Shown here piece by piece: positions 8,712-17,224 of a stretch of DNA of 64,000 nucleotides. The notes beneath the pieces are model-generated. The model worked only from the letters and a program-made list of their open reading frames with translations. It made no database searches and had not been told where the DNA came from. This stretch comes from Romeriopsis sp046049545 (GTDB lineage Bacteria > Cyanobacteriota > Cyanobacteriia > Leptolyngbyales > Leptolyngbyaceae), in NCBI GenBank assembly GCA_046049545.1, contig JBJORF010000006.1, forward strand, positions 16,268 through 80,267, in the 5' to 3' direction. Numbering within the stretch: position 1 is the stretch's first letter; every line of letters begins with the position of its first letter. Both the position numbers and the translations under genes were made by a program.

Positions 8712-9515
8712 TTGAGTAATCCTGGCCTACCGCGCAACGCTACTGACCTCACCCCGGCCTTCGATGATATTCCCGAAGCCCAGCGGGAAACCGTTGAGGC
8801 CCCACCCGCGCGCTCGTGGTTGCCCTTGATCGGCATCGGCCTTGGTCTGCTGGCGCTGGGGGTCGTCAGTTTGGCGATTGGTCGCCTCAACCGCCCCACC
8901 CCGATCGCCAGCCAGCCCAATCAGTCCAGCCCTGTCAGCCCATCCACCAACCCCGAGTCGTCGCCTACCCTGGATGCCGATGGCCGGATGCTTAACCATT
9001 ATCCCTACCCAGAAGCAGCGGCGGCGGATTTGGAACCCATTACCGCTGACGGTAGTTTCAAGCTCCACGCCAGTGCGGCAAAAGCCTACAAAGAGATGGC
9101 CGCAGCCGCCCAGGCCGATGGGGTCATCTTGGTGCCGCTATCCGCCTTCCGGAGTGTGCAGGATCAGCAAGAACTATTTTTCCAAATCAGCCGCGATCGC
9201 AATCAGCGCCCAGAAGAGCGGGCCGCAGTCAGCGCGCCACCGGGGCACAGTGAGCACCACACGGGCTACGCGATCGACCTCGGTGACGGGAATGTTCCGG
9301 CGGTTAATCTCAGCCCCAATTTTGAGAATACTAAGGCTTACCAATGGCTCCAGGCGAATGCTGCCCGCTTTAGCTTCGAGCTGTCGTTCCCGAAGGATAA
9401 TGCCCAAGGTGTGAGCTACGAACCTTGGCATTGGCGCTTCGTGGGTGATTCTGATAGCCTCGAAACCTTCTATAAAGCCAAAAACTCCCCTGAATCGAAC
9501 CCGCCCAATCCCTAG
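8712..9515 (+). CDS. M15-family D-Ala-D-Ala carboxypeptidase (VanY-like)
   Basis: A 267-residue protein with a short cytoplasmic N terminus, one membrane anchor (about residues 36-57), a Pro/Ser-rich linker and a periplasmic peptidase M15B domain. Zinc-site motifs are visible as SEHHTGYAIDL (SxHxxGxAxD) and EPWHWRFVG near the end. It should trim D-alanine from peptidoglycan stem peptides. The start is TTG at 8712, supported by GGAG 7 nt upstream; no in-frame ATG fits before the anchor. Confidence 0.87.
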   Translation: MSNPGLPRNATDLTPAFDDIPEAQRETVEAPPARSWLPLIGIGLGLLALGVVSLAIGRLNRPTPIASQPNQSSPVSPSTNPESSPTLDADGRMLNHYPYPEAAAADLEPITADGSFKLHASAAKAYKEMAAAAQADGVILVPLSAFRSVQDQQELFFQISRDRNQRPEERAAVSAPPGHSEHHTGYAIDLGDGNVPAVNLSPNFENTKAYQWLQANAARFSFELSFPKDNAQGVSYEPWHWRFVGDSDSLETFYKAKNSPESNPPNP

Positions 9516-9573
9516 TCGTCATCCCCCCAAAGCCCTATAATAGTGCGTAATATTACGAAATGTAACAGCGACG

Positions 9574-11073
9574 ATGGGAACCTCGAAACAGTCGGTTGTA
9601 GTGATTGGGGCTGGGATTGGGGGGTTGACAGCGGCGGCACTCTTGGCCAAGCGGGGCTATGCAGTGCAGGTCTATGACCAAGCGATCGTGCCGGGGGGGT
9701 GTGCTTCGACCTTTAAGCGCCAAGGGTTTACGTTTGATGTGGGGGCGACCCAAGTGGCGGGTCTCGAACCCGGTGGGATTCATGCGCGGATTTTTGCAGA
9801 ATTAGAAATTGAATTGCCGGAGGCAGTGCCCTGTGATCCGGCCTGTGCGGTGTTTCTGCCCGGTGAGACGACTCCGATCAACGTGTGGCGCGATCCCGAT
9901 CGGTGGCGGGCCGAACGTGAGCGGCAATTTCCCGGCAGTGAGCGCTTCTGGGCCTTGATGGCGAATATGTTTGAAGTGAGCTGGGCCTTTCAAGGCCGCG
10001 ATCCGGTATTGCCCCCGCGTAATGCTTGGGATCTGTGGCAAATGGTGCAAGCCCTGCGCTTGGAAACCCTGAAAACCGCGCCCTTTGCATTTTCCACCGT
10101 GGGTGATGTGCTGCGGCTGTTGGGTCTCGGCGGCGATCGGCGACTGAAAACCTTCCTCGACCTCCAGCTCAAGCTCTATTCCCAAGTCGATGCTGATGAA
10201 ACCGCCTTTCTCTATGCTGCCACTGCCTTGGCCGTTTCCCAAGCGCCCTGTGGGCTCTACCATTTGCAGGGCAGCATGCAGGTGCTCAGCGATCGCCTAG
10301 TCGCATCCCTGATGCGCGATGGGGGCCGCTTGCTGATGGGCCATACCGTTGAATCGATTCCCGTCGAAGCGGGGGCGGCGCGGGGCGTGAAGGTGCGAAA
10401 CCAGAAAACCGACGACATTTGGTTTGAGCCTGCCGATCACATCGTCGCGAACGTCACCGTACAGGACTTGGTGCGACTGTTGGGCGATCGTGCGCCCACA
10501 GGCTATCGTCGCCGGGTAGAAAACCTGGAACCCGCGTCCGGAGCCTTTGTCGTTTACCTCGGGGTAGATCAAGCGGCAATTCCGGCGGATTGTCCACCGC
10601 ATTTGCAGTTCCTTTATGATCCCAGCGGCCCGATTGGGGAAAATAACTCCCTCTTCGTCTCCGTCAGTCATGAAGGCGATGGCCGTGCCCCCGCTGGCAA
10701 GGCAACGATCGTCGCCTCCTCCTTTGTGGATACGAATGACTGGCGCAATCTCTCCCCAGAGGACTATGCCGCGCGGAAGGAACATTACACCCAAACGGCG
10801 ATCGCCCGTCTCGGGGAATATTTCGATCTGTCGGAAACGATCATTTACCAAATTGCCGGAACCCCGCGCAGCTTCGAGCGCTACACCGGGCGACAGGACG
10901 GCATTGTCGGCGGTGTAGGCATGCGGCGATTGAGCTTTGGGCCGTTTGGATTTGCAAATCGGACACCCCTCGATCGGCTGTGGTTGGTCGGAGATTCGAC
11001 TCATCCGGGAGAGGGAACCGCAGGCGTGAGTTACTCGGCATTAACTGTCGTACGGCAGATTACAGAATCCTAA
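9574..11073 (+). CDS. crtD: C-3',4' desaturase CrtD
   Basis: A 499-residue FAD-dependent amine-oxidase-fold protein of the CrtI/CrtO/CrtD group. The dinucleotide site is VVVIGAGIGGLTAAALL at residues 8-24. It is followed by PGGCASTFKRQGFTFDVGATQ, a stretch I associate with cyanobacterial CrtD (Synechocystis slr1293 type). The C-terminal FAD motif is GDSTHPGEGTAGVSYSAL. CrtD introduces the 3',4' double bond of myxol glycosides, so the protein acts at the membrane. CrtH (carotene isomerase) is the nearest alternative. It is a single gene, transcribed with the following GT2 in the same direction but 150 nt apart. Confidence 0.8.
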   Translation: MGTSKQSVVVIGAGIGGLTAAALLAKRGYAVQVYDQAIVPGGCASTFKRQGFTFDVGATQVAGLEPGGIHARIFAELEIELPEAVPCDPACAVFLPGETTPINVWRDPDRWRAERERQFPGSERFWALMANMFEVSWAFQGRDPVLPPRNAWDLWQMVQALRLETLKTAPFAFSTVGDVLRLLGLGGDRRLKTFLDLQLKLYSQVDADETAFLYAATALAVSQAPCGLYHLQGSMQVLSDRLVASLMRDGGRLLMGHTVESIPVEAGAARGVKVRNQKTDDIWFEPADHIVANVTVQDLVRLLGDRAPTGYRRRVENLEPASGAFVVYLGVDQAAIPADCPPHLQFLYDPSGPIGENNSLFVSVSHEGDGRAPAGKATIVASSFVDTNDWRNLSPEDYAARKEHYTQTAIARLGEYFDLSETIIYQIAGTPRSFERYTGRQDGIVGGVGMRRLSFGPFGFANRTPLDRLWLVGDSTHPGEGTAGVSYSALTVVRQITES

Positions 11074-11225
11074 TTTTCTTCCACAATGACAGGCAATCGA
11101 CCCCACGGTAGTTCCCCTAGCCCTAACGACGGTGTGAACTGAGGTCGAGGTTCGGTGTAATTGAATCGCGATTGCCCGTACATCCCCCTTGTACGAAGTT
11201 CCCCCTGCCTGAGGCCATTGTGGTT

Positions 11226-12446
11226 ATGAATATCTTGAGTCAGGGCATGACGGCGTTCCTGTTGATTGTGAGCGCGGTGATGCTGTTGTTGTGTCTGTTG
11301 CTATTGCTAGAGACCGTGGCATTTCTGCTGCCCGGTCGTCCGCGTCGCGCTTTTCCCGAGCAGTCAGTGCATCATGCGACGATCGTCATTCCGGCGCATA
11401 ACGAAGAAGCGGGTTTGGCAGCGACTTTAGCGCCGTTAGTTGAGTTGCCCTATCCGATCGTTGTGGTCGCCGATAACTGTGATGATCAAACCGCCGCAAT
11501 CGCCCGCAATTTTGGCGTGACGGTCCTGGAACGCCGCCATCCCACTGATCGGGGCAAGGGCTTTGCGATGGATTTTGCCTTGAATTTTCTGCGCGCGACA
11601 CCGCCGGAGGTGGTGGTGTTCCTCGATGCCGATTGCTTAATCCAAGCATCCGAAGTGGTGCGGTTAGTGGACTATGCGGGTCGCCGCCAGCGGCCTGTGC
11701 AATCGCTTTATTTGATGGGATTGCCCGCGCAACCCACGGCGAAACATCGGGTTTCGGCCTTTGCCTTTCGGTTTAAGAATCAAGTGCGGATGCAGGGATT
11801 GTCTCGCCTGCGCGGCCCGATCGTGCTTTCTGGTTCGGGGATGGTCTTTCCTTGGGCCTGTTTAGCGGATGTGAATCTGGCCAGCGGGGCGATCGTGGAA
11901 GACATGAAGCTCGGCATCGACTTAGCGATCGCGGGGAGTCCGGCGATCTTCTGCGCTGATACCCTGGTTGCCAGCGTCCTGCCGCAGCAAACCAGCGCCG
12001 CCAATAGTCAACGCACCCGTTGGGAGCATGGGCATCTGCAATCGATCGGGATCTACGCGCCGCAATTGCTGCGGGCTGCTTTGCTGCAACGTCGATGGGA
12101 TTTGCTCTTAATGGCCTGGGATCTGTGTATTCCGCCACTATCACTGATGGTGATGCTGTGGGTCGTAACGGCTTGCGTCACAGGTATAGCGGCAATGTTT
12201 GGCTTATCCCGTGGGCCGGTGGTGCTCACGGGCATCGCGGGTCTGATGCTGCTCACGGCGATTTTGGGTGCTTGGCAGCGGGTGGGGCGAACGATTTTAC
12301 CTTTGGGTGATCTACTGCGCGTGCCGCTGTATGTGGTGGCAAAATTACCGCTGTACCTGCGATTCATTAACGCCCCGCAGCAATCGTGGGAACGCACTGC
12401 CCGCGATGAAGTTGCCCCCGAAATTGCCCTCTCGTCAAAAAACTAA
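11226..12446 (+). CDS. Membrane glycosyltransferase, family 2
   Basis: A 406-residue inverting GT-A enzyme. There is an N-terminal membrane helix (residues 10-35), a catalytic domain beginning VIPAHNEEAGL, the DxD site FLDADCL, the acceptor region IVEDMKLGIDL and a QRTRWEHGH motif (QxxRW type), then about three C-terminal helices. This layout is that of processive or polyprenol-linked glycan synthases, so a cell-envelope or exopolysaccharide role is inferred. The ATG at 11226 is preferred over a TTG 18 codons upstream. Confidence 0.85.
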   Translation: MNILSQGMTAFLLIVSAVMLLLCLLLLLETVAFLLPGRPRRAFPEQSVHHATIVIPAHNEEAGLAATLAPLVELPYPIVVVADNCDDQTAAIARNFGVTVLERRHPTDRGKGFAMDFALNFLRATPPEVVVFLDADCLIQASEVVRLVDYAGRRQRPVQSLYLMGLPAQPTAKHRVSAFAFRFKNQVRMQGLSRLRGPIVLSGSGMVFPWACLADVNLASGAIVEDMKLGIDLAIAGSPAIFCADTLVASVLPQQTSAANSQRTRWEHGHLQSIGIYAPQLLRAALLQRRWDLLLMAWDLCIPPLSLMVMLWVVTACVTGIAAMFGLSRGPVVLTGIAGLMLLTAILGAWQRVGRTILPLGDLLRVPLYVVAKLPLYLRFINAPQQSWERTARDEVAPEIALSSKN

Positions 12447-12529
12447 ACATGCCGCAGCGCGATCGGGTGTTAGGTTGAACAGTGAAGCCCTCAGCCAATC
12501 TCGGCCCATTTTGCCCGATCGTGTCTGTC

Positions 12530-13594
12530 ATGCAAATCGACTTTCACCATACTGTGACCTACGTTTGCGCCCGCCTAGCGGGGTTTGACGATCAGGCAGC
12601 GCAAACCATTGCCTATGCGGCGCAATATGTCGACGATGCTACCAACAGCGGCTTGATCCGGTTTGACAATGGGGCTTTATTTCGCCGGATTAGCTCGGCG
12701 CACAAGCTGTTTGACTATCGTAATTTTCAGGATTTAGCCAATTACCAAGTTTGGTTACCGTTTCACTTTTTACCCGGCAATGGCGGTTTGCCAGCGGGTC
12801 AAGATCCCGCTGGGGGCTTTATCGAAAAACTGATTTGTCGCGCGAACAGTCCGATCGCCCAGGAACTCGTCGCCCAATGTATCAGTAAAGCCAACGCCAG
12901 CTATGGACTCCACTGGCTTGGCATTACGCTGCATGTCTATGCCGATACCTGGGCGCACCAAGGATTTGCGGGGGTGAATCACCAGGTGAATCAAGCCAGT
13001 CGATTACTGAATGCGGTGGGTCAGGAAGATGTCGGATTGCTCGATCGGTTGAAAGGCTACTTTATCGGTGAGGCGCTGCCGTTAGGCCATGGTGCGGTTT
13101 TGGGTAATCCGGATAAACCCTACCTGCGCTGGGCCTATACGAATGGGTGTGGGGAAGCGATTCAGCGGGATAATCCGCAGGAATTTATCGCTGCTGTCGA
13201 GGCGATGGTGCAGGTCATGCAGCGGTTTCGATTGCGGGATGCCCAGGCGATCGTGCCGGGATTAGACAGTCGCGATCGCGATACCATTTACACGACCTTG
13301 ACCGAATTCACTGAACCCAGCAGTCACAAGCGTCATCGGCAATGGCTAGCGCGGATTGCCAGTGGTTATTTCAGTTTTGGGGCAGCGGCGATCAATTACA
13401 TTCCCAAAGGCAAAGGCTCCTGGAAACACCAATCCCTGGGTACGGAACAGGATGTGGATCGAGACGACGATGTATTTACTTACAGTCCCACCTTTCTAAA
13501 AAGTGACTGGAAACTCTTTCACGATGCGCTCCAAGCCCATCACTTTTATGTCATCCATGAACTGCTGCCGCAATATGGCATTTGTGTTGCTTGA
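12530..13594 (+). CDS. DUF6765 family protein
   Basis: A 354-residue protein beginning MQIDFHHTVTYVCARLAGF, with histidine-rich, hydrolase-like patches (SSAHKLFDYRNF, WLGITLHVYADTWAHQGFAG). These features match the uncharacterised DUF6765 family. The repeated His/Asp motifs recall phospholipase C/P1 nuclease-type zinc folds, but that is only a resemblance. No signal peptide is seen. The ATG at 12530 is chosen because it begins the conserved segment; an earlier in-frame GTG lies 48 nt upstream. Confidence 0.7.
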   Translation: MQIDFHHTVTYVCARLAGFDDQAAQTIAYAAQYVDDATNSGLIRFDNGALFRRISSAHKLFDYRNFQDLANYQVWLPFHFLPGNGGLPAGQDPAGGFIEKLICRANSPIAQELVAQCISKANASYGLHWLGITLHVYADTWAHQGFAGVNHQVNQASRLLNAVGQEDVGLLDRLKGYFIGEALPLGHGAVLGNPDKPYLRWAYTNGCGEAIQRDNPQEFIAAVEAMVQVMQRFRLRDAQAIVPGLDSRDRDTIYTTLTEFTEPSSHKRHRQWLARIASGYFSFGAAAINYIPKGKGSWKHQSLGTEQDVDRDDDVFTYSPTFLKSDWKLFHDALQAHHFYVIHELLPQYGICVA

Positions 13595-13615
13595 GCACGA
13601 TCGTAGATCGTCCAG

Positions 13616-13855
13616 CTAGGTGGTACGGCGCTTGGGGTACAGCAAGAAAATCAACCACAGCATTCCCAGGGGAATAATCGACAATTGCAGCAGTCCAATA
13701 ATCAATCGCCGAGGCAGCTCGAATAAGCCACGACGCATGAGCAGTCGCTCAAGTGGCTGAATCGCCCGACGACGAATCCGGCGAATTGTGGAAGCCTGGA
13801 CAATGACCATCACAGTCCAAGCCGTGGTAAATGCCAAATAAATTGCAATATACAT
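13616..13855 (-). CDS. Small two-helix membrane protein
   Basis: A 79-residue protein with two hydrophobic helices (about residues 3-20 and 51-71) separated by an Arg-rich cytoplasmic loop (RRIRRRAIQPLERLLMRRG). I do not recognise the family. It converges on the DUF6765 gene with a 21-nt gap. Confidence 0.55.
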   Translation of the reverse strand: MYIAIYLAFTTAWTVMVIVQASTIRRIRRRAIQPLERLLMRRGLFELPRRLIIGLLQLSIIPLGMLWLIFLLYPKRRTT

Positions 13856-14275
13856 TGAATCTTAATTTCAACACTTAAGGGATTGAAGCTACAGACAAAA
13901 ATAGTTAGCTTAGTTCAATGAAATGACGATATGACCCTTTCAGGATAAACTGCCGCTGGGATAACCGATTGGTTAATGCCAGTGTGTCTGATTCAATAAT
14001 TTTGTGGCCGCGTATGAATACGGAATATGTAGATAATCTTGACACGGCGGGCACCGTATTTTTGCTGAAGTCAGATAAACCTTCATAACTGCGCGAGGCA
14101 GCTATCTAGGACAATCGCTGCTCCGAGGTGCTCCGAGAAAGCCATCGGTGGGTAGGGGCTCAAAAAATAATAGCTTTCGATCGAGACCGATTAACCCAGT
14201 GATTAAACATACTGGATCAACCATTTGCAGCATAGGCAATGCCATCACGCCCTGGAACAGGTTTACCCAGAAATT
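13856..14275. other. Non-coding gap at left edge of decayed island
   Basis: No gene, RNA or clear terminator is visible. It includes CTCCGAGGTGCTCCGAG (a short direct repeat near 14120-14137) and runs into the transposase remnant. It is probably scar sequence of the mobile island. Confidence 0.6.
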
Positions 14276-14510
14276 ATGACGAAGATCGAGTTTGAATTAG
14301 CACCGAAACCCTCGCCGGAGGAAAAGCCACGAAAGGACAATCGGGATTTTTGTCCGTCAAGGCCCGTGGGGCATTGAGCGGTCGAATGCTTGGATGGAGC
14401 GTTGTCAGAACTTGATCGAAAAATTTGAAAGGACCTTGGAACATGCCGTCGCTAAACTTCACCTGTGCTTTGTCCGACTCCTGCTCAAGCGCCTTGCAAC
14501 ACTTGCCTAA
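14276..14510 (+). pseudogene. IS5-type transposase C-terminal remnant (frameshifted)
   Basis: Two frames together give the end of an IS5-group DDE transposase. From the ATG at 14276 the first frame reads MTKIEFELAPKPSPEEKPRK and runs to about 14370. The next frame reads GIERSNAWMERCQNLIEKFE, then RTLEHAVAKLHLCFVRLLLK, ending RLATLA and TAA at 14508-14510. The ERSNAWMERC stretch is the classical region holding the catalytic Glu. A frameshift near 14370 and loss of the N-terminal two thirds make it dead. No terminal repeats were recognised. Confidence 0.75.
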
Positions 14511-14514
14511 GATT

Positions 14515-14745
14515 TCAAATGGATTCTATGAGTCGGATCACATCCTCGAAGCGAGTGTCAGGTTTGAAATGGCGAGTCTTCCGATCGACCTTAAACGGAA
14601 TCCAATAGTTGCTCAGGCGATAGTAGCTGAGATGTTTGAGGTAGAACTCCGCCAGCCCCGCGTCATCAAGAATCATTCCCCGCTGCTTCAGTAGATCCAT
14701 CTGCTGGGTGTATGTAGTAGCAGGCTTATTGAATTTCTGACTCAT
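14515..14745 (-). pseudogene. Abi_2-family abortive-infection protein, N-terminal fragment
   Basis: The 76 residues (MSQKFNKPATTYTQQMDLLK and HLSYYRLSNYWIPFK) are typical of the first quarter of Abi_2 / AbiD/F-type proteins, which are usually near 300 residues. The frame closes at the junction with the IS5-type remnant, so the rest was probably removed by transposition and deletion. No C-terminal part was found to the left. Confidence 0.7.
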
Positions 14746-14765
14746 CGCTATCCCGAAAAAAGAGG

Positions 14766-14809
14766 AACCCGCCAGTTTGCGCTTCCAAGGATAGGCGTGG
14801 CGGGTTTTA
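14766..14809. terminator. Intrinsic terminator-like hairpin
   Basis: AACCCGCCA (14766-14774) pairs with TGGCGGGTT (14798-14806), followed by a T-rich TTATTATT on the plus strand. It lies between the Uma2 stop and the Abi fragment start, so it could insulate either. Confidence 0.55.
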
Positions 14810-14906
14810 TTATTCTCATGACAATCAAAGGGTTAGCAATCAGTCAATCAGTGGAATCCGCAAGCGGGGAAAACCTGATGCAACGCTATTACGGAACTTT
14901 ACCTGT

Positions 14907-15497
14907 TCATCGCCCCGCCGTCAGCACTTGGCCCGCCGTCAGCTTTAGCGCTGGGAAGCCCGGGGAGATCAGCCAATCATCCCCGGTGAAGTCTTGGAAC
15001 TGGTATTCCCCATCGGTAAGCGTGCCGATTTTGACGATCGCCCGATCGGGGTCGATAATCCACATCTCAGGAATGCCACGGCCCGCATACTCATCGGGCT
15101 TCTGTTCGTAATCACGCTGGTAATTTTTGGTGGACTCGCTACCAGGAGAAACCACCTCGATCGCGATCAGCGGGTTTAAGTCATGCAGGAATAGACAGGC
15201 TTCTTTTCGCCCCTCGATCGCTTGGAAAGATTCTTTAGTGTGGACAATCAAATCGGGGTCGCGGGCACTGGCATAGGAGCTTCTCACCTGGATTTTCTGT
15301 TTGCAGCCGATCTGATAGTGGGGAATCTCTAGTCCCATGAACACAGCGATTAAGTACATCGCTATCAAAGTATTTATCGTGGCTTCATTCCCCATTTCTA
15401 CCAGCACTCCATCGACCAACTCATAGCGGGTATCCGTCCCATCGTCATAGGTCAGATACTCCTCTAAGGTCATGCGTTTTGCGGTGGCGACGGTCAT
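14907..15497 (-). CDS. Uma2-family (DUF820) endonuclease-like protein
   Basis: A 196-residue PD-(D/E)xK-fold protein of the Uma2 family, which is strongly expanded in cyanobacteria. MTLEEYLTYDD at the start, a candidate metal Asp in RDPDLIV, Glu in IAIEVVSPGS and a downstream Lys in EQKPDEYA fit the family active site. Function is unknown; some members travel with mobile elements. It lies in the decayed island, and its start is 56 nt from the iteron cluster, which may be its operator. Confidence 0.85.
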   Translation of the reverse strand: MTVATAKRMTLEEYLTYDDGTDTRYELVDGVLVEMGNEATINTLIAMYLIAVFMGLEIPHYQIGCKQKIQVRSSYASARDPDLIVHTKESFQAIEGRKEACLFLHDLNPLIAIEVVSPGSESTKNYQRDYEQKPDEYAGRGIPEMWIIDPDRAIVKIGTLTDGEYQFQDFTGDDWLISPGFPALKLTAGQVLTAGR

Positions 15498-15552
15498 GGG
15501 GTCAAGCTCCCTTGCTTCACCTGGATAGGCTCATTCTATCGGATGACCGGGC

Positions 15553-15656
15553 TGTAACGGTTAGATATACCGTTACAAGTACCGTTACAGATACCGTTAC
15601 AGTCTCACACACTTACTAGGCAGCACTTTTATTCACTTGTAACGGTTGTAACGGTA
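15553..15656. repeat. Iteron-like cluster (six TACCGTTACA/TGTAACGGT copies)
   Basis: TACCGTTACA occurs at 15568-15577, 15580-15589 and 15592-15601, with an exact 12-bp period. The inverted form TGTAACGGT occurs at 15553-15561, 15638-15646 and 15647-15655. The set lies between the end of the integrase gene and the start of the Uma2 gene. Such arrays are arm sites for integrases or excisionases, iterons for a replication protein, or a multi-operator promoter. Confidence 0.85.
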
Positions 15657-15741
15657 TTTCCAATAGAAAGCCTACTCAAAAAACTAATATGTTGATTCAG
15701 AACAAGTCAGGGGCTTGTAGACCTCCCCCAATATCGGCGGC

Positions 15742-16809
15742 CTAACGACTAAACAAGACCTTTGGATCATGTCCAGTCATCTCAGCGATCGCCATCGGCT
15801 TACATCCCGCCGCCAAGGCGTGGCTGATGTAGGTATGGCGACAGTTATAGGGATGACGATAAGACACCTTTACCTGTGTCGGCACTGAGCGCCATGCCCT
15901 GCGACTGAAGTTGTGATCGTCGATGTGCTTCCCTTCCGGTGAATTGAACACCAGCGCATCCGGTGACTGGCCTTGGTACCTGGCCTTCAACATGGTCTGA
16001 ACCTTGGAAGGTAAGCGGAATTCTCTAGCCCGATTGGTCTTGGTGGCTTTGCGCTTGCCACCTCTCGCGATCGCTTCCCCAATCCACACAATACCGCAGT
16101 CATGCGAAAGGTGCTTCCATTGCAAGCCGATCGCTTCTCCCAATCGGCACCCAGTCGAGAATAAGAACTCAACAAAATCGGCATAGTGGCTGTAATGCCG
16201 TGAAGCCCTGAAGCCAGACATTATCGCCTTGACTTCCCCTTGGGTGAATGGTTTGGGCCTTTGCTTGGGTGGCACCTTGACCGATCGTAGGACATCGACC
16301 CAAGGGTTATCCGTCACCAATTTCTGTTTAATCCCCCAATCCCAGCAAGCCTTAAGGGTGACAAGGCGTTCCCGCTGGGTCGCCGGGGCAAGCCATGTCG
16401 CCAGATGCAATCGGAACTCATCAGCCAAATCATCATTAACACTACTTGCGGATTTGACCCCAAAGAACTCCCGCACAGGTGCTTTGAGTGCTTTGAACTT
16501 GTCCAAGCTGCGATCGTAAAGCCGCTTCCGTTTGTACTCGGTGAACTTGGCCAGTAAATCAATCACCGTGATGCTGGTGATGTCCTGGGGGGAATGCCGA
16601 TATTTGACCAATGATGGGTCAAAGTTACCCGTCACCATGTCCCCTTCGATAATCCTGGCCTTAGCTTCTGCAATGGTTCGGTTCAGGCTGCCGTCGGGTG
16701 TACCAGTCGAGAGGGTGTAGCGTTCCCCCTGATATGTCCAGCGTAATCGCAGCATTCCCCGAAATGCCTGAACCGCAACCGTCCCCAGCTTTGCCTTAAC
16801 CTTAGCCAT
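15742..16809 (-). CDS. Tyrosine recombinase (integrase), amber stop at catalytic Tyr
   Basis: 355 residues. The catalytic domain shows Arg222 in STGCRLGEAIGLQW, a Lys in KRKATKTNRAR, Arg324 in YNCRHTYISHAL and His346 in TGHDPKVLFSR. The reading then stops at TAG (15742-15744), exactly where relatives have the nucleophilic Tyr (as in GHDVQTLYENY). After the stop, the same frame continues AADIGGGLQAPDLF before TGA at 15697-15699, which looks like a normal integrase C terminus. The enzyme is therefore probably dead through one Tyr-to-amber change, unless read through. The gene sits beside the 3' end of tRNA-Thr, as expected for a tRNA-targeting element. TTGATACCA is repeated at 16820 and 16831, just upstream of the start. 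Confidence 0.88.
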   Translation of the reverse strand: MAKVKAKLGTVAVQAFRGMLRLRWTYQGERYTLSTGTPDGSLNRTIAEAKARIIEGDMVTGNFDPSLVKYRHSPQDITSITVIDLLAKFTEYKRKRLYDRSLDKFKALKAPVREFFGVKSASSVNDDLADEFRLHLATWLAPATQRERLVTLKACWDWGIKQKLVTDNPWVDVLRSVKVPPKQRPKPFTQGEVKAIMSGFRASRHYSHYADFVEFLFSTGCRLGEAIGLQWKHLSHDCGIVWIGEAIARGGKRKATKTNRAREFRLPSKVQTMLKARYQGQSPDALVFNSPEGKHIDDHNFSRRAWRSVPTQVKVSYRHPYNCRHTYISHALAAGCKPMAIAEMTGHDPKVLFSR

Positions 16810-16930
16810 GCCTTAAACCTTGATACCAATTTGATACCAGTTATAAGTCCGGCTTCCGATAGGGGTTGACATTGGTTGTCATAGGTCAGGCAGTAGAGGG
16901 GCATAAATAGTACAGCCCCCAGATACGACA

Positions 16931-16953
16931 AAACCCCCTACCAGAGGAGGTTT
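16931..16953 (-). terminator. Terminator of the tRNA-Tyr/tRNA-Thr transcript
   Basis: On the minus strand, AACCTCC-TCTGGTA-GGGGGTT followed by TTG lies about 10 nt beyond the tRNA-Thr 3' end. This fits a Rho-independent stop. Confidence 0.55.
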
Positions 16954-16961
16954 GAGATTAA

Positions 16962-17032
16962 GCCCGTGACGAGGATTGAACTCGTGACCTCACCCTTACC
17001 AAGGGTGTGCTCTACCACTGAGCCACACGGGC
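16962..17032 (-). tRNA. tRNA-Thr (GGT)
   Basis: The cloverleaf is complete: acceptor GCCCGTG/CACGGGC, D arm GCTC/GAGC, anticodon stem CACCC/GGGTG with loop TTGGTAA (anticodon GGT), and T arm ACGAG-TTCAATC-CTCGT. No CCA is encoded. It is 43 nt downstream of tRNA-Tyr and likely co-transcribed with it. It is the probable attachment locus of the decayed integrase element. Confidence 0.95.
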
Positions 17033-17075
17033 ACCTTAACCATATCTAACCTCTAGCTGGCTAGAGGATGTGGAA

Positions 17076-17157
17076 TGGGCCGGGCTAGATTCGAACTAGC
17101 GTAGGTGTAACCAGCGGATTTACAGTCCGCCCCCATTAACCACTCGGGCACCGACCC
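17076..17157 (-). tRNA. tRNA-Tyr (GTA)
   Basis: This is a class II tRNA. Acceptor GGGTCGG pairs with CCGGCCC, the anticodon stem-loop is GCGGA-CTGTAAA-TCCGC (anticodon GTA), there is a long variable arm, and the T arm is GCTAG-TTCGAAT-CTAGC. A small hairpin (CCTCTAG/CTAGAGG, 17051-17068) separates it from tRNA-Thr and may mark processing. Confidence 0.95.
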
Positions 17158-17224
17158 TCGCCTTCCACGTGAATCAATCTAACACAGAATGACGGCATCT
17201 TGGCAAACTTTTTTGGAAAAAGTT

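Noticed and set aside
14274..14462. A 62-codon minus-strand frame
   Set aside because: The plus strand encodes a clear transposase remnant with known motifs over the same bases.
15553..15656. CRISPR array
   Set aside because: Repeat units are only 9-10 bp, with 0-3 bp spacers in the clusters; no cas genes are present.
16962..17032. Second attachment-site copy of the tRNA-Thr 3' end
   Set aside because: No duplicate of the tRNA 3' segment was found to the left within the window, so element borders cannot be drawn.
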